From Acidobacteriota bacterium (GTDB lineage: Bacteria; Pseudomonadota; Alphaproteobacteria; Caulobacterales; Hyphomonadaceae): a DNA stretch of 64,000 bases. Both the position numbers and the translations under genes were made by a program. Location: the NCBI GenBank assembly GCA_016712445.1, contig JADJRB010000001.1:2418001-2482000 (forward strand). Direction: 5' to 3'. Shown in pieces: positions 35,015-43,643 of the stretch; the stretch's first letter is position 1, and every line of letters begins with the position of its first letter. Below the pieces are notes generated by a model that was not told the origin of the DNA, made no database searches, and saw nothing but the letters and a program-made list of their open reading frames with translations.

Positions 35015-35755
35015 TTAGCGGTTGTTGCCGCTGACGTCGTAAAACAGCGAGAACTGCACGGGCAGCGCATCGCGGATGTATTGCTGCACGAACTGGTTCT
35101 GCTCGGAGATCCGGGTGCGCGGCACGTAGATGATGTCGAACCGGCGCAGCGGCAGCCAGCCCGCGAAGGCCGGGTCACGCAGGCCGGAGCGCACGTCGAT
35201 GAGGGCGGAGCGGACTTCGCCGCCGGGCAGGCGCCGGATCAGGATGACGTCCTTGGGCTGGGCGTCGCGGGTCAGGCCGCCCGCCATGACGATGGCCTGG
35301 AAGGGGTCGATCTGGCCCGGCAGGTCGAACATGCCGGGTTCGCGCACTTCGCCGCCGACGAAGACTTTCTGAGAGGCGAACTCGGTGGTGACGACGTCGA
35401 GGTCGGGATCGATCAGTTCGCTGGCGAGCGCGTCGCGGAGGATTTCGGCGAGTTCGTCAGGTGTCATCGCCATTGCCATGACGGACCCGGCCAGCGGCAT
35501 GCGGATGCGGCCATCGGGGGCGACCACGAGTTCGCGCGAGAGTTCAGGCGCGGTGTGGACGATGACTTCGATCTTGTCGCCGGGTGCGAGCAAGTAAGCG
35601 GTATCGGCGAGGCTAGCGCCGGCCCAGGCGTCGATCGGGAATGTGTCCGACGCCTTGGCAGGCGCCGCGGCGCAAGCGTTGACGCAGGCGGCCAGAAGGC
35701 CGGCGGCAAGGGCGATCTGAACGCGGGCGCGCAGGGGGCCGTGGGCTTCGGGCAT
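35015..35755 (-). CDS. hfsD: Outer-membrane polysaccharide export lipoprotein (HfsD/Wza-like)
   Basis: A 246-aa protein with a signal sequence ending in a lipobox-like LLAAC near residues 20-24. The Poly_export domain is YLLAPGDKIEVIVHTAPELS, then VAPDGRIRMPLAG, and a SLBB-like part has VFVGGEVREPGMFDLPGQ. It forms the outer-membrane channel for polysaccharide secretion. It is divergent from the Wzz-like gene with 113 bp between. The context suggests HfsD of holdfast export; a general capsule role is the alternative. Confidence 0.78.
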   Translation of the reverse strand: MPEAHGPLRARVQIALAAGLLAACVNACAAAPAKASDTFPIDAWAGASLADTAYLLAPGDKIEVIVHTAPELSRELVVAPDGRIRMPLAGSVMAMAMTPDELAEILRDALASELIDPDLDVVTTEFASQKVFVGGEVREPGMFDLPGQIDPFQAIVMAGGLTRDAQPKDVILIRRLPGGEVRSALIDVRSGLRDPAFAGWLPLRRFDIIYVPRTRISEQNQFVQQYIRDALPVQFSLFYDVSGNNR

Positions 35756-35868
35756 GAACCGGGATGCTGTCTCTGCTGGCCTCCAGACATCGGCGTTAAT
35801 GATTAAGGAAATATCAAATGCGACATGCGAAGCCTGAACGTTGAGGCATTCCGGGGTCAGGACAAACG

Positions 35869-37332
35869 ATGGCGACGGCCGGCGAGGGCAATCCAGGGAC
35901 GGCGACGGCGGCAGGGCGAATTCGCCCCCGGCTCGGCGCGCTGGACATTGCCGTGCATCTCTGGCGCGCAAAGTGGCTGATGACCGCTGTCTTCCTGCCC
36001 TTGCTGCTGCTCGGGCTGCTGGCGGCGATGACGTTGCCGCGCAGCTATACGTCGGTCGCGCGCCTGATGGTCTCGCTCGGTGACGAGTATGTGTATCGCC
36101 CGTCGGTCGGCCCGGCCGGGCAAGGCGGCACCGTGTCGCCGGAGATCGAGGCGCTGGTGCAGTCCGAGCTGGAGCTGCTGCGCAGCCCGGTGGTGGCCGA
36201 GGCGGCGCTGGCGAAGGTGACCCTTGCGCGGGCCTATCCGGAGATCGCGGCGCGCTGCAAGCCGGAGACGTGTGGGCGTGAAGGCGTCGCGGCGATTGCG
36301 GAAGGGCTGACGGCGGGCGGGACGCCGAAGAATCCGGTGATGATTGCCGAGTTCGAACACCGCAATGCCGCGATGTCGGCCGAGCTGCTGAATGCGCTGG
36401 TGGAGGCCTACCTCGCCTACCGCGCCGACATCTTCGCGGACGACCGTCCGGACCGGTTCCGGGAGCAGCGCGAGCGGTTCGAACAGGACCTCGCCGAAGC
36501 GGACCAGGCGATCCGCGCCTACTTGCTGGCGAACAACCTGACCAACCTTGCGGGCGAGCGCGACACGCTGCGTCAGCTTTACCAGTCGGCGAGCAGCGAG
36601 CTGCTGGTGACGCAGTCGCGCATGCGCCAGCTGGAGTCGCAACTCGCGAACTACCAGCGGCAGATCAAGACGATTCCGCCGGAACAGGATCTGTATGTGG
36701 AGGACTCGACGCAGCAGACGCTGACCGCGCTGAAGCTGGAACGTGAGGAGAAGCTGTCGCGCTACCGCGAGGATTCCCGCGTGATCACGGAACTGGACAA
36801 GCGTATCGAGCAGGCGGAAGCGTTTCTGGACACGCGCAGCGGGCCGGGCGGTGTGGTGCGCCGGGGGCCGAACCCGCTTTACCAGCAGGTCGAGGCGTCG
36901 ATTGCGACGCTGCAATCGGAAGTGCAGGCGCTGCGCAGCCAGGAGACCGAGTTGAAGTCGCAGATCGGCGCGTTCGAGGAGCGTCAGAGGAGGCTCGTGG
37001 AACTGGAGCCGGCGCTGCAGGAGCTTGAACGCAGCCGGGATGTGGCAGAACGTTCCGCGCAGGCGTTTGCCGAGCGCGAAGTGGAAGAGCGGGCGCGCGG
37101 CGAGCTGACACAGCGCAATGCGGACAATATCCGGCTGCTGGAGCCCGCAACTGCGCCGATCAAGGGATCAAGCCTGAAAGTGCCGGCGGCGGTCCTGGCG
37201 CTGCTGTTCGCGGGGTTCACGGCGCTGGTAGTAGGGCTGATGCGGGCATTGACGCGCAGCGGGTTTGCGACGCCCGGCGCGGCCGAGCGCACGCTGGGTC
37301 TGCCCGTGCTTGCCTCGATCCAGAAGTATTGA
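35869..37332 (+). CDS. hfsA: Wzz/GumC-type chain-length protein (HfsA-like)
   Basis: A 487-aa inner-membrane polysaccharide copolymerase. TM1 is at about residues 38-57, and TM2 at about 440-463 next to the Pro-Gly-rich stretch. Between them lies a periplasmic domain with coiled coil (residues 190-270 and 330-410). A short C-terminal tail with no kinase domain follows, the kinase-like part being the next gene. It links the exporter to the polymerase. Confidence 0.8.
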   Translation: MATAGEGNPGTATAAGRIRPRLGALDIAVHLWRAKWLMTAVFLPLLLLGLLAAMTLPRSYTSVARLMVSLGDEYVYRPSVGPAGQGGTVSPEIEALVQSELELLRSPVVAEAALAKVTLARAYPEIAARCKPETCGREGVAAIAEGLTAGGTPKNPVMIAEFEHRNAAMSAELLNALVEAYLAYRADIFADDRPDRFREQRERFEQDLAEADQAIRAYLLANNLTNLAGERDTLRQLYQSASSELLVTQSRMRQLESQLANYQRQIKTIPPEQDLYVEDSTQQTLTALKLEREEKLSRYREDSRVITELDKRIEQAEAFLDTRSGPGGVVRRGPNPLYQQVEASIATLQSEVQALRSQETELKSQIGAFEERQRRLVELEPALQELERSRDVAERSAQAFAEREVEERARGELTQRNADNIRLLEPATAPIKGSSLKVPAAVLALLFAGFTALVVGLMRALTRSGFATPGAAERTLGLPVLASIQKY

Positions 37333-37344
37333 GAAGGTTCGCGG

Positions 37345-38040
37345 ATGCGTGACCTCAGGGCAGACCTAGCCGGCCTCTGGCGGCTCGCCTCGCAGGTGGA
37401 ACCGGCGCGGGGCGGACGGGTCATCCTGTTCGTTGCTGCGCATGCGGGTGAAGGCACGAGCAGTGTGGCGGCATCCTTCGCGCTGATCGCGGCAAGCCGC
37501 GCTGCCCGCACGGCCTGGCTGGTGGATCTCGATATCCGGCGGAACACTCAGTACACGGCATTTGCGCAGGGCATCATCAAGGATGCTGGCCGGCCGGGAC
37601 ACGCGCTGGATGCGTCGCTGGGCGCCGAGCAGATTTACGCCGTTGCCGGGCGTGAGAAGGATCCCGCTTACGGCAAGCTGTTCAATGCCCACCAGATTGA
37701 CGGGCTTCGCCTGCTGGTGACGCGCTTTCGCCGAGACCGGCTGGCGGCCGGCGAGAAGGTGCAGCTGCGAACGGCGCCCGGATGGTGGACCGCGCTCAGA
37801 GCGGCTGCGGACTGGATCGTGATTGATGCGCCGCCACTGGAGCGGACACGCGCCGCGCTGGCCTTCGTATCGCAGGCCGACGGCGTGGTGCTGGTGGTGA
37901 AGGCGGACCAGACGGCAGCAGCGGATGTAGCGGCGATGCGCCAGGATATCGAGGCGCATGGCGGGCGGGTGCTCGGGATCGTGATGAACCGGATTCAGGA
38001 TGACGCCCTGCTCGCGGGGCGTCTTGACGGCTCGCTCTAG
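37345..38040 (+). CDS. hfsB: CpsD/HfsB-like P-loop protein with altered Walker A
   Basis: A 231-aa cytoplasmic partner of the copolymerase. The fold of bacterial tyrosine autokinases is visible: ILFVAAHAGEGTSSVAAS at the P-loop, TAWLVDLDIRRN at Walker A', and DWIVIDAPPL at Walker B. The P-loop reads GEGTSS where GEGKST is expected, so the key Lys is missing, and there is no Tyr cluster at the C-terminus. It is probably a structural or regulatory subunit, as is inferred for HfsB. It overlaps the convergent glycosyltransferase stop by four bases. Confidence 0.75.
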   Translation: MRDLRADLAGLWRLASQVEPARGGRVILFVAAHAGEGTSSVAASFALIAASRAARTAWLVDLDIRRNTQYTAFAQGIIKDAGRPGHALDASLGAEQIYAVAGREKDPAYGKLFNAHQIDGLRLLVTRFRRDRLAAGEKVQLRTAPGWWTALRAAADWIVIDAPPLERTRAALAFVSQADGVVLVVKADQTAAADVAAMRQDIEAHGGRVLGIVMNRIQDDALLAGRLDGSL

Positions 38041-38957
38041 AGCTGCGCGGCGCCGTAGAAGCGGAACTTGACCCACCAGATCAGCTTTCCCAGACCGCGC
38101 GCGGCGCGGTCAAGGTGCCAGGCCCGGTGCGGGCTGCGCGTGATGAGGCCCGCGAGGTACAAGGCGCCGTTGCCGGCCAGCTTGTAGGCGCCGACGCCCA
38201 TCCAGAGTGCAATCGCCGGCCAGTCGACCGGCGTCTTCCGGCGGGCCAGCGTGATCGGCCCCTGGCCGTAGGCAAGGGCGCGGTGGAGCGTATAGCCAAG
38301 CCGGGCGCGGGCCGCGGGGACGTGCTCAAGTACCGCGGCTTCGGCGCACCAGGCAAAAGCACCGCCAGCCGCTTTGACGCGGGCGAAGAAGAGATCATCT
38401 TCGCCGCCGGTTTCATTCGTGCGTGCATCGAATACCGGGCGAGCGGGCGGAATGGCTGACAGGTCGACGAGGGAGTTGCCGCAGCCGAAGGGCTGGCGGA
38501 TGTAGCCCGTCGGCCCCGATTCCGGCCGGCTGAAGAACTCGGTGAGGTAAGCTTCGTGCGGGCCGCCGGGGGCAGGAAGGGCGGCGCGCACGGGGCCGAA
38601 GGTCACGGCGGCCGGGAAGCGTTTGTGGCAGGCCAGCAGGGCCGCGAGCCAGGTCTCGGTGGCCGTCTGGTCGTCGTCAAGGAAAGCGACGAGCGGCGTG
38701 CGGACGGCGCCAATGGCGGCGTTGCGGGCGTTCGCCACACCGGGGTGCGGTTCATGCAGGTAGGTGAGGCGGATGCCGCTCACGGCTTGTTGTGCGAACT
38801 GATCGGCGACTGCGCGGGCGCTTGCAGCGGGATCGTTGTCGACGACAAGGACGTCGAACGGCGGCGCGCCCGTTTGCGCGAACACACTCTCGAGGGCCCG
38901 TGCGAGGCAATCTGGGCGCCGGAATGTCGGGATCACTACCGTGACCGGCGCGCTCAT
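38037..38957 (-). CDS. Family 2 glycosyltransferase (HfsL-like)
   Basis: A 306-aa GT-A enzyme. It starts VTVVIPTFRRPDCLARALES, and the donor-binding DXD-type motif is AFLDDDQTA near residue 92. GGEDDLFFARVKAAG carries the ED catalytic region. C-terminal amphipathic helices may attach it to the inner membrane. It adds a sugar to the lipid-linked repeat unit. Its ATG overlaps the stop of the deacetylase gene upstream by four bases. In marine Caulobacterales a second glycosyltransferase, HfsL, works with HfsG; this gene is the candidate. Confidence 0.82.
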   Translation of the reverse strand: MSAPVTVVIPTFRRPDCLARALESVFAQTGAPPFDVLVVDNDPAASARAVADQFAQQAVSGIRLTYLHEPHPGVANARNAAIGAVRTPLVAFLDDDQTATETWLAALLACHKRFPAAVTFGPVRAALPAPGGPHEAYLTEFFSRPESGPTGYIRQPFGCGNSLVDLSAIPPARPVFDARTNETGGEDDLFFARVKAAGGAFAWCAEAAVLEHVPAARARLGYTLHRALAYGQGPITLARRKTPVDWPAIALWMGVGAYKLAGNGALYLAGLITRSPHRAWHLDRAARGLGKLIWWVKFRFYGAAQL

Positions 38958-39730
38958 GTGGCACCTGCCATGATACGGGCGTAGGCGGTTTGCATGGGCA
39001 GGATGTCGGCGCGGCTGGCGCGGGCTGCGCTGACGATCTGTTGGAGGGTTTCCGGGGATACGCCGTAGGCGGACGGGTTTTCGCGCACATCGTGGGTGTA
39101 GAAGATCAACCAGCCGGGTTTGCGGACGACCTCCCGGATGGCGTCGAGCGCGCGGACAATACGTGAAAGGTCATCGCCGAGTTCGATGGCGCGCAGCTGG
39201 GTGCGGTCGCTGCCCTTGCGGTTGATGCCGGGAAGGATGCCACGGGCGCAGTCATACCGGCCAGCGAGCGCCCGCTTCAGGGCGAACGTTGTTTCGCCGA
39301 ACGGATAGGCGAACTGGCGGGTGTCGTGTCCGGCATGCATCGCCCGCAGGTTCGTTTCGCCCTGGGCGATGTCGGCCAGGCTGTCGGCAAGCGGTCTGCG
39401 GGCGCAGTCCGCATGGCTGTGGGTATGGCTTGCGATTTCATGGCCCGACGCGCGCAGACACGCGAGATCACCCGCGTCGTACATCTCGCCAAGAACGAGA
39501 CGCGTGCCGGCGAGACCGCTGGCGGCGTAGTACGTGGCCCGGGCGTCTGCGGCTTCAAGGATGGCGGCGCCTGCTTCGGCGGCCGACTTCGGAAAATCGT
39601 CGAAGGTGAAGGTGATGATCGGGCGATCCGGTGTCCGCGCGAGGGGGGCAGCCGTACGCCACTGCACGCGGCGGCGTTCAAGGCGCGCCGGCAGGCTGCG
39701 GCTGGGCGCGTAGTCGCCGGCGGTCGCCAT
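38954..39730 (-). CDS. hfsH: Polysaccharide deacetylase (HfsH-like)
   Basis: A 258-aa NodB-homology protein. Motif 1 is ITFTFDDFPKSAAE with the metal Asp, and motif 2 is HEIASHTHSHADC with the H-x3-H pair. QFAYPFGETTFAL corresponds to motif 3, and WLIFYTHDVRENPSAYG to the C-terminal His. It would remove acetyl groups from GlcNAc-type residues, which controls holdfast adhesion and cohesion in Caulobacter. There is no signal peptide, so it probably acts in the cytoplasm. A GTG at 39736 would overlap the upstream stop and is an alternative start. Confidence 0.82.
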   Translation of the reverse strand: MATAGDYAPSRSLPARLERRRVQWRTAAPLARTPDRPIITFTFDDFPKSAAEAGAAILEAADARATYYAASGLAGTRLVLGEMYDAGDLACLRASGHEIASHTHSHADCARRPLADSLADIAQGETNLRAMHAGHDTRQFAYPFGETTFALKRALAGRYDCARGILPGINRKGSDRTQLRAIELGDDLSRIVRALDAIREVVRKPGWLIFYTHDVRENPSAYGVSPETLQQIVSAARASRADILPMQTAYARIMAGAT

Positions 39731-39732
39731 GG

Positions 39733-40647
39733 TCACGGCGCAGGCTCCACGAATGGCGCATAGGCGGCGGCACGGTAGATTTTCAGGGCCATGACTCGCA
39801 CGGGGTCCGGCAGGAAACGCGCGGCGGCCAGCGTGCGTGCTGCAGGCGCGAGCAGGGGGATGCCCTTGACCCGTTGCGCGGCGCGAAGGAGCGGCATGCG
39901 CGCGCCAGCGTCCGGATGGCGTTGTACGAGGCGGGCAAAATTGGCGCCGGAATTGCCGAACTTTTCCAGCAGGCGGGCGTCGGTCTCCAGACCCATGTGC
40001 GTTGCGGTGTTGTCGATGTGGATGACTGGAAAGGCGTCTGCCACGCGCAGGCCCCACTCGACATCTTCCCATCCCCAGCCAGAAAAGGACTCGTCGAAGG
40101 CGACGCTGTCAAAGATGGCGCGATGCACGAGCACGTTCGAGCTGAAAACGTAGCGGCCGGGGTCTGACTGGCGCACGGCGGCGTCCACGCAGTCAGACTT
40201 GCGCGATTGCGCGTAGTGAAGGCGCCGGTCGGGCGCAGGGTTTGCCTGGTCGACCGAAAAACCGCCGGCGATCAGGGCGGGTCCGCCCGCGCTGCGCAGG
40301 GCGGCGATGTAGGCTTCGAGGAAATCCTGCTGGTCGGGACGCATGTCGGCGTCGATCAGCAGGATCCAGTCTGACTGTGCGTTGGCGACCAGCCAGTTTC
40401 GCGCAAAGCTGCGCCCCCGGTTTTCGGCGGCGACTTCATGGCGTGTGGGGCCGGGGTAGACTGCCAGCGCGTCGGTGTGTTCGCGGGCGAGCTCCGGGTC
40501 ACCTGAGCCATCGTCATAGAGAAGCAGGGCGCACCTGGATGCCTCCGGCAAGGCGCTCAGTGCCCGGATCAAGTCGCTGGCATTGTCCCGGTAGGCCGGG
40601 ATACATATTGCGAGGATGATGTCGGATGGCTCGGAAAGACTTGTCAT
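39733..40647 (-). CDS. hfsG: Family 2 glycosyltransferase (HfsG-like)
   Basis: A 304-aa GT-A enzyme. It has the nucleotide-binding start ILAICIPAYRDNASDL, the DXD motif ILLIDADMRP near residue 95 and an acceptor region SGWGWEDVEWGLRVADAFP with the catalytic ED. It lies immediately downstream of the priming transferase gene (8-base gap) and upstream of the deacetylase, an order resembling Caulobacter hfs clusters. The HfsG assignment rests on context; the fold assignment is firm. Confidence 0.8.
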   Translation of the reverse strand: MTSLSEPSDIILAICIPAYRDNASDLIRALSALPEASRCALLLYDDGSGDPELAREHTDALAVYPGPTRHEVAAENRGRSFARNWLVANAQSDWILLIDADMRPDQQDFLEAYIAALRSAGGPALIAGGFSVDQANPAPDRRLHYAQSRKSDCVDAAVRQSDPGRYVFSSNVLVHRAIFDSVAFDESFSGWGWEDVEWGLRVADAFPVIHIDNTATHMGLETDARLLEKFGNSGANFARLVQRHPDAGARMPLLRAAQRVKGIPLLAPAARTLAAARFLPDPVRVMALKIYRAAAYAPFVEPAP

Positions 40648-40655
40648 GACATGTC

Positions 40656-42152
40656 CTACCGCGCGTTCTGACGGTCGCCAAAGAGGCAAGGCGCAGTCAT
40701 GAACATGATGTAAAGGTCGAGCCAGAACGAGCTTCGATTGACGTATTCAAGGTCAAGCCGGATGCGTTCGCGCACTTCCGCCTTGGTGTGCACCGGACCG
40801 CGCGAGCCTTTGATCTGGGCCCAGCCCGTGATCCCAGGCTTGACCCGGTGACGGTGCGCATAGTCGGCTACGATCGCGTGCACTTCGGTTGACTCGGCCG
40901 TCATGCCGAGCGCGTGGGGGCGAGGCCCCACGATGGACATCTCGCCCATCAGCACGTTCACAAGCTGGGGAAGCTCGTCGAGCGAAGTGCTGCGAATGAG
41001 CTGACCGACACGGGTGATGCGGGGGTCGTCTGCGGTGGCCTGCGCCGTCATGGCGTATTCGGCGCGCGGATCATCCCGCATCGAGCGGAACTTCCAGACG
41101 CGTATGATGCGGTTGTTGAACCCGTGGCGGCGCTGCCGGAAGAGGATGGGGCCGGGGCTATCGAGCCGGATCGCGATGGCGACAGCCAGCAGCACGGGCG
41201 CGAAGACGACGAGTAGCGTCAGCGCGAAGAAGATGTCGCCGCAGCGTTTGACGATGGCGCGGCGGAGGTCTTCCGGGGCACCGCAGACATAGGCCGCAGG
41301 GGACCGCGCGATCTGCGCGAGCGTCTGCTTTTCGCTTCCGAAGCCGTCGAGGTCGAGCAACAGGACTACGCGTTGCGGGAGGATACGCAGGCGTTCGATC
41401 AATCCACGCACACGTCCGCGCGCGTCGCTGGTCACACTGACAATGATGCGGTCGATGTGGGGCAGCTGGTCCCAACCGAGAAGGTCATCGATGGCACCGA
41501 TGACCGGCACGCCTTCGATATCGGAAGGCGCCCGGCTCGTGCGGTCGTCGAAAACGCCGACAATATCGAGTTCGCGAGAGCGCGCATTGCCGGCGATGAG
41601 GCGGCGCGCGTTGTCGGTTGCCCCGACAAGAATTGCGGTTTCGCTGAACAGGCCGCGCCGGCGAAGGATGTCGTACGCGATTGCGGCGCCGGCCTGGATC
41701 AGCACCCCGCTGGCGAACACGCCGAGCGCCGCTGAGAAGAGGGCGTTCGCCGGCATCCCCGGCACGCTGGCCAGCGCGGCGACACACACCAGGGCAAGGA
41801 CACACCAGAGGCTGAAGGCGGAAGGAATGATGCGGCCGACAGCATGGTTGCCGCGGTTGAACTCAAAGCCGCGCGAGAACACGAAGGCGGTCGCGCTGGC
41901 GAAGGGAAGGCAGAGGAATGGCAGGGCGTGCAGAAGCGACGTGGTGACGCCTTCAGGCAGAAACGCGATGCTGCAGGTGATGGCAGCCGCCATGGCAGCC
42001 CAGCGGGCGCTGGTGCGCACCACGGCCGAAGCGATACGGGAGCGCCGCCTTCCGAGCAGTGGATTGCGTGCCAGGGGCGGGGTGGCCGGCAAGCCGCTTC
42101 CGGCCATGCGCGGCCGGTTCGGCGGCGATGATGTTAACGTTGACATTGCCAT
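40656..42152 (-). CDS. hfsE: Priming polyprenyl glycosylphosphotransferase (HfsE/WcaJ-like)
   Basis: A 498-aa membrane enzyme. It has four or five N-terminal TM segments (to about residue 165), a CoA-binding-like domain (ILVGATDNARRLIAG) and a C-terminal bacterial sugar transferase domain with RRHGFNNRIIRVWKFRSM, STSLDELPQLVNVLMGEMSIVGPRPH and KPGITGWAQIKG. It transfers a sugar-1-phosphate to undecaprenyl phosphate, starting the repeat unit. It is the first gene of the leftward hfs operon and divergent from the tRNA-Ser site. Confidence 0.88.
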   Translation of the reverse strand: MAMSTLTSSPPNRPRMAGSGLPATPPLARNPLLGRRRSRIASAVVRTSARWAAMAAAITCSIAFLPEGVTTSLLHALPFLCLPFASATAFVFSRGFEFNRGNHAVGRIIPSAFSLWCVLALVCVAALASVPGMPANALFSAALGVFASGVLIQAGAAIAYDILRRRGLFSETAILVGATDNARRLIAGNARSRELDIVGVFDDRTSRAPSDIEGVPVIGAIDDLLGWDQLPHIDRIIVSVTSDARGRVRGLIERLRILPQRVVLLLDLDGFGSEKQTLAQIARSPAAYVCGAPEDLRRAIVKRCGDIFFALTLLVVFAPVLLAVAIAIRLDSPGPILFRQRRHGFNNRIIRVWKFRSMRDDPRAEYAMTAQATADDPRITRVGQLIRSTSLDELPQLVNVLMGEMSIVGPRPHALGMTAESTEVHAIVADYAHRHRVKPGITGWAQIKGSRGPVHTKAEVRERIRLDLEYVNRSSFWLDLYIMFMTAPCLFGDRQNAR

Positions 42153-42286
42153 GCTGCCGAATTGGGCGCTCCGGGGCCGAAGCTATGCGGGTATCGTCAA
42201 TATCCGGTTGAAGGGACTTCCCAAATTTCAACGGTATGCAGGGCTTGCGGAGGCGGGGCGGTTTCAATAGACCCCTCTTTCGCGTT

Positions 42287-42330
42287 GGAGAGGTGGCCGA
42301 GTGGTCGAAGGCGCGCCCCTGCTAAGGGCC
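42287..42330 (+). tRNA. tRNA-Ser(GCU), 5' half only, split by prophage
   Basis: The acceptor strand GGAGAGG (42287-42293), D arm (42296-42312), anticodon stem CGCCC, loop CTGCTAA with anticodon GCT (42321-42323) and the start of the 3' stem GGGC are present. After 42329 the sequence leaves the tRNA: position 43 is C opposite C27, and no T arm (GGTTCGAAT) follows. The 5' half is therefore a remnant at attL. The functional gene, or the missing half, should lie at the right end of the prophage. Confidence 0.8.
42313..42329. other. Probable attL core in the tRNA anticodon arm
   Basis: The tRNA similarity ends at about 42329, right after GCGCCCCTGCTAAGGGC-type sequence, and the integrase stop is only 26 bases further. 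The core is therefore inferred to lie within the anticodon stem-loop. No second copy of CCCCTGCTAAGGGC was found elsewhere in the window, in line with attR being beyond its end. Confidence 0.6.
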
Positions 42331-42354
42331 TTGGCGCTTCGGCTAAGTCATTGT

Positions 42355-43470
42355 TTACACTGCGCGAAGTTGAGGGCGGGCGACGCCTTCCCCGAAATCT
42401 CCCCCATTTGCGAAGTTCCACCCATGGGCGCGGAGCCTTGTGGAAAGATCGGCCGGCGCCAGCTTCGTGTAGAGCATCGCTGTGCGGGAATCCTCCCATC
42501 CCCCGTTGCGCTGAAGTGCGACGAGATTGTGCCGGGAGGCGACCCAGAACCAGGTCGCCCATGTGTGCCGGAGCACGTGCGGCGTGACACGGCTCGGACC
42601 CTCGGCTTCGAGCCCGGCATAGTCGCGTGCCTTGTTGAAGATGCCCGCGAATTGGCCGCCTGAATTGTTGTCCCGGATGCGATAGGGCTGGCCCTTCGGC
42701 GTCAGCATCACGGCGCCCTCCGCTGGCGACTCGCGCAGATGCGCCAACGTCCGTGCACGTTCGATCCCCGACCACCGCGAGATCCCGTTCTTCGGATCGG
42801 CGACGTAGGCTTCGGCGGTCTTCAGGTTCACGTTCTCCCAGGTCAGGTTGACCAGCTCGCCCGTGCGGCACCCGGTGCCGAGCAGCATCAGCACGAGACG
42901 TTCGCACATCGCCGGGCCGCAGGCGCGCTCGGCATCGACGCGGCGCGCGCCTTCGATCAGCCGCTCGGCTTCCTCAGGCGTCAGCCAGCGGATGCGGCGC
43001 TGGGCGTCTGATGGCTGCACAAGCCCGCCGCGGGCGTGGTGGTTGATCACCGCCCGGATCGGCGTGACGGCCTGCCGGCGGCGCGTGACGGCCTTGGCTT
43101 CGGGATAGAGCTCCCGGGCGACCGCATCGATGATCGGGGGCGTCAGCGACGCCAGGGTGCGCTCCGGGCCAAGGTGGTCGAGGAGGGCCTTCATGTACCG
43201 GGCCTCGGCCGACTTGTGATAGGCGAGACCCTTGGCCGCCATCACTTCCTTTCGGTCGGCCATGTAGGGCACGGCGGCCTGCACGAACGTTGTCTGAGGC
43301 CCGGCGGCGATCTGGGCGCGGATCTCGTCCTTGATCTCGTCCAGCTTCCGGGCGGCTATTCGCCGGTCAGTAGTGCTTGTGCTTCGCTCCACGCTGACGC
43401 CTTCGAACGTCCCTTTGACGAGCCAGAAGCGGTTGCCCTTACGAGTGCCGGGGGCGATGAGCTTGAGCAT
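42355..43470 (-). CDS. int: Tyrosine-recombinase phage integrase
   Basis: A 371-aa integrase. An N-terminal arm and SAM-like core-binding domain cover residues 1-160. The catalytic domain has the first Arg in LLGTGCRTGELVNL, the HxxR box in TPHVLRHTWATW, then GGW and the nucleophile Tyr in TAMLYTKLAP. The gene reads towards attL and ends 26 bases from the tRNA fragment, as expected. The start at 43470 is preferred; the frame continues 44 codons upstream within an overlapping gene. Confidence 0.94.
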   Translation of the reverse strand: MLKLIAPGTRKGNRFWLVKGTFEGVSVERSTSTTDRRIAARKLDEIKDEIRAQIAAGPQTTFVQAAVPYMADRKEVMAAKGLAYHKSAEARYMKALLDHLGPERTLASLTPPIIDAVARELYPEAKAVTRRRQAVTPIRAVINHHARGGLVQPSDAQRRIRWLTPEEAERLIEGARRVDAERACGPAMCERLVLMLLGTGCRTGELVNLTWENVNLKTAEAYVADPKNGISRWSGIERARTLAHLRESPAEGAVMLTPKGQPYRIRDNNSGGQFAGIFNKARDYAGLEAEGPSRVTPHVLRHTWATWFWVASRHNLVALQRNGGWEDSRTAMLYTKLAPADLSTRLRAHGWNFANGGDFGEGVARPQLRAV

Positions 43471-43643
43471 TTGGGGCGGTTCTCCATCGCCTTCTTCAGC
43501 TTCAGGATATGTTCGGGCAGTAAAACCCTGCGGTTCCCGTTCAGCAAGTGAGATCCAGGCGTCCGGTCGAGATATTGGCGGACGCGCTTCACGTTCAGGC
43601 AAAGGTCGCGGGCGACCGCGACATAGGGGCTCCCCGTAGTCAT
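43356..43643 (-). CDS. Small HTH protein upstream of int (excisionase-like)
   Basis: A 95-aa product whose first 55 residues look like a winged-helix DNA-binding unit (SPYVAVARDLCLNVKRVRQY, then RRVLLPEHILKLKKAM); the rest is Ser/Ala-rich. It is read 115 bases into the integrase gene in another frame. The ATG overlaps the upstream stop (ATGA), which supports translation. Position next to int suggests a recombination directionality factor; the sequence alone does not prove it. Confidence 0.5.
   Translation of the reverse strand: MTTGSPYVAVARDLCLNVKRVRQYLDRTPGSHLLNGNRRVLLPEHILKLKKAMENRPKCSSSSPPALVRATASGSSKGRSKASAWSEAQALLTGE

Noticed and set aside
42287..42360. Group I intron in the tRNA anticodon loop
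   Set aside because: Such introns exist in alphaproteobacterial tRNAs, but here an integrase gene follows at once and no intron core or 3' exon is seen.
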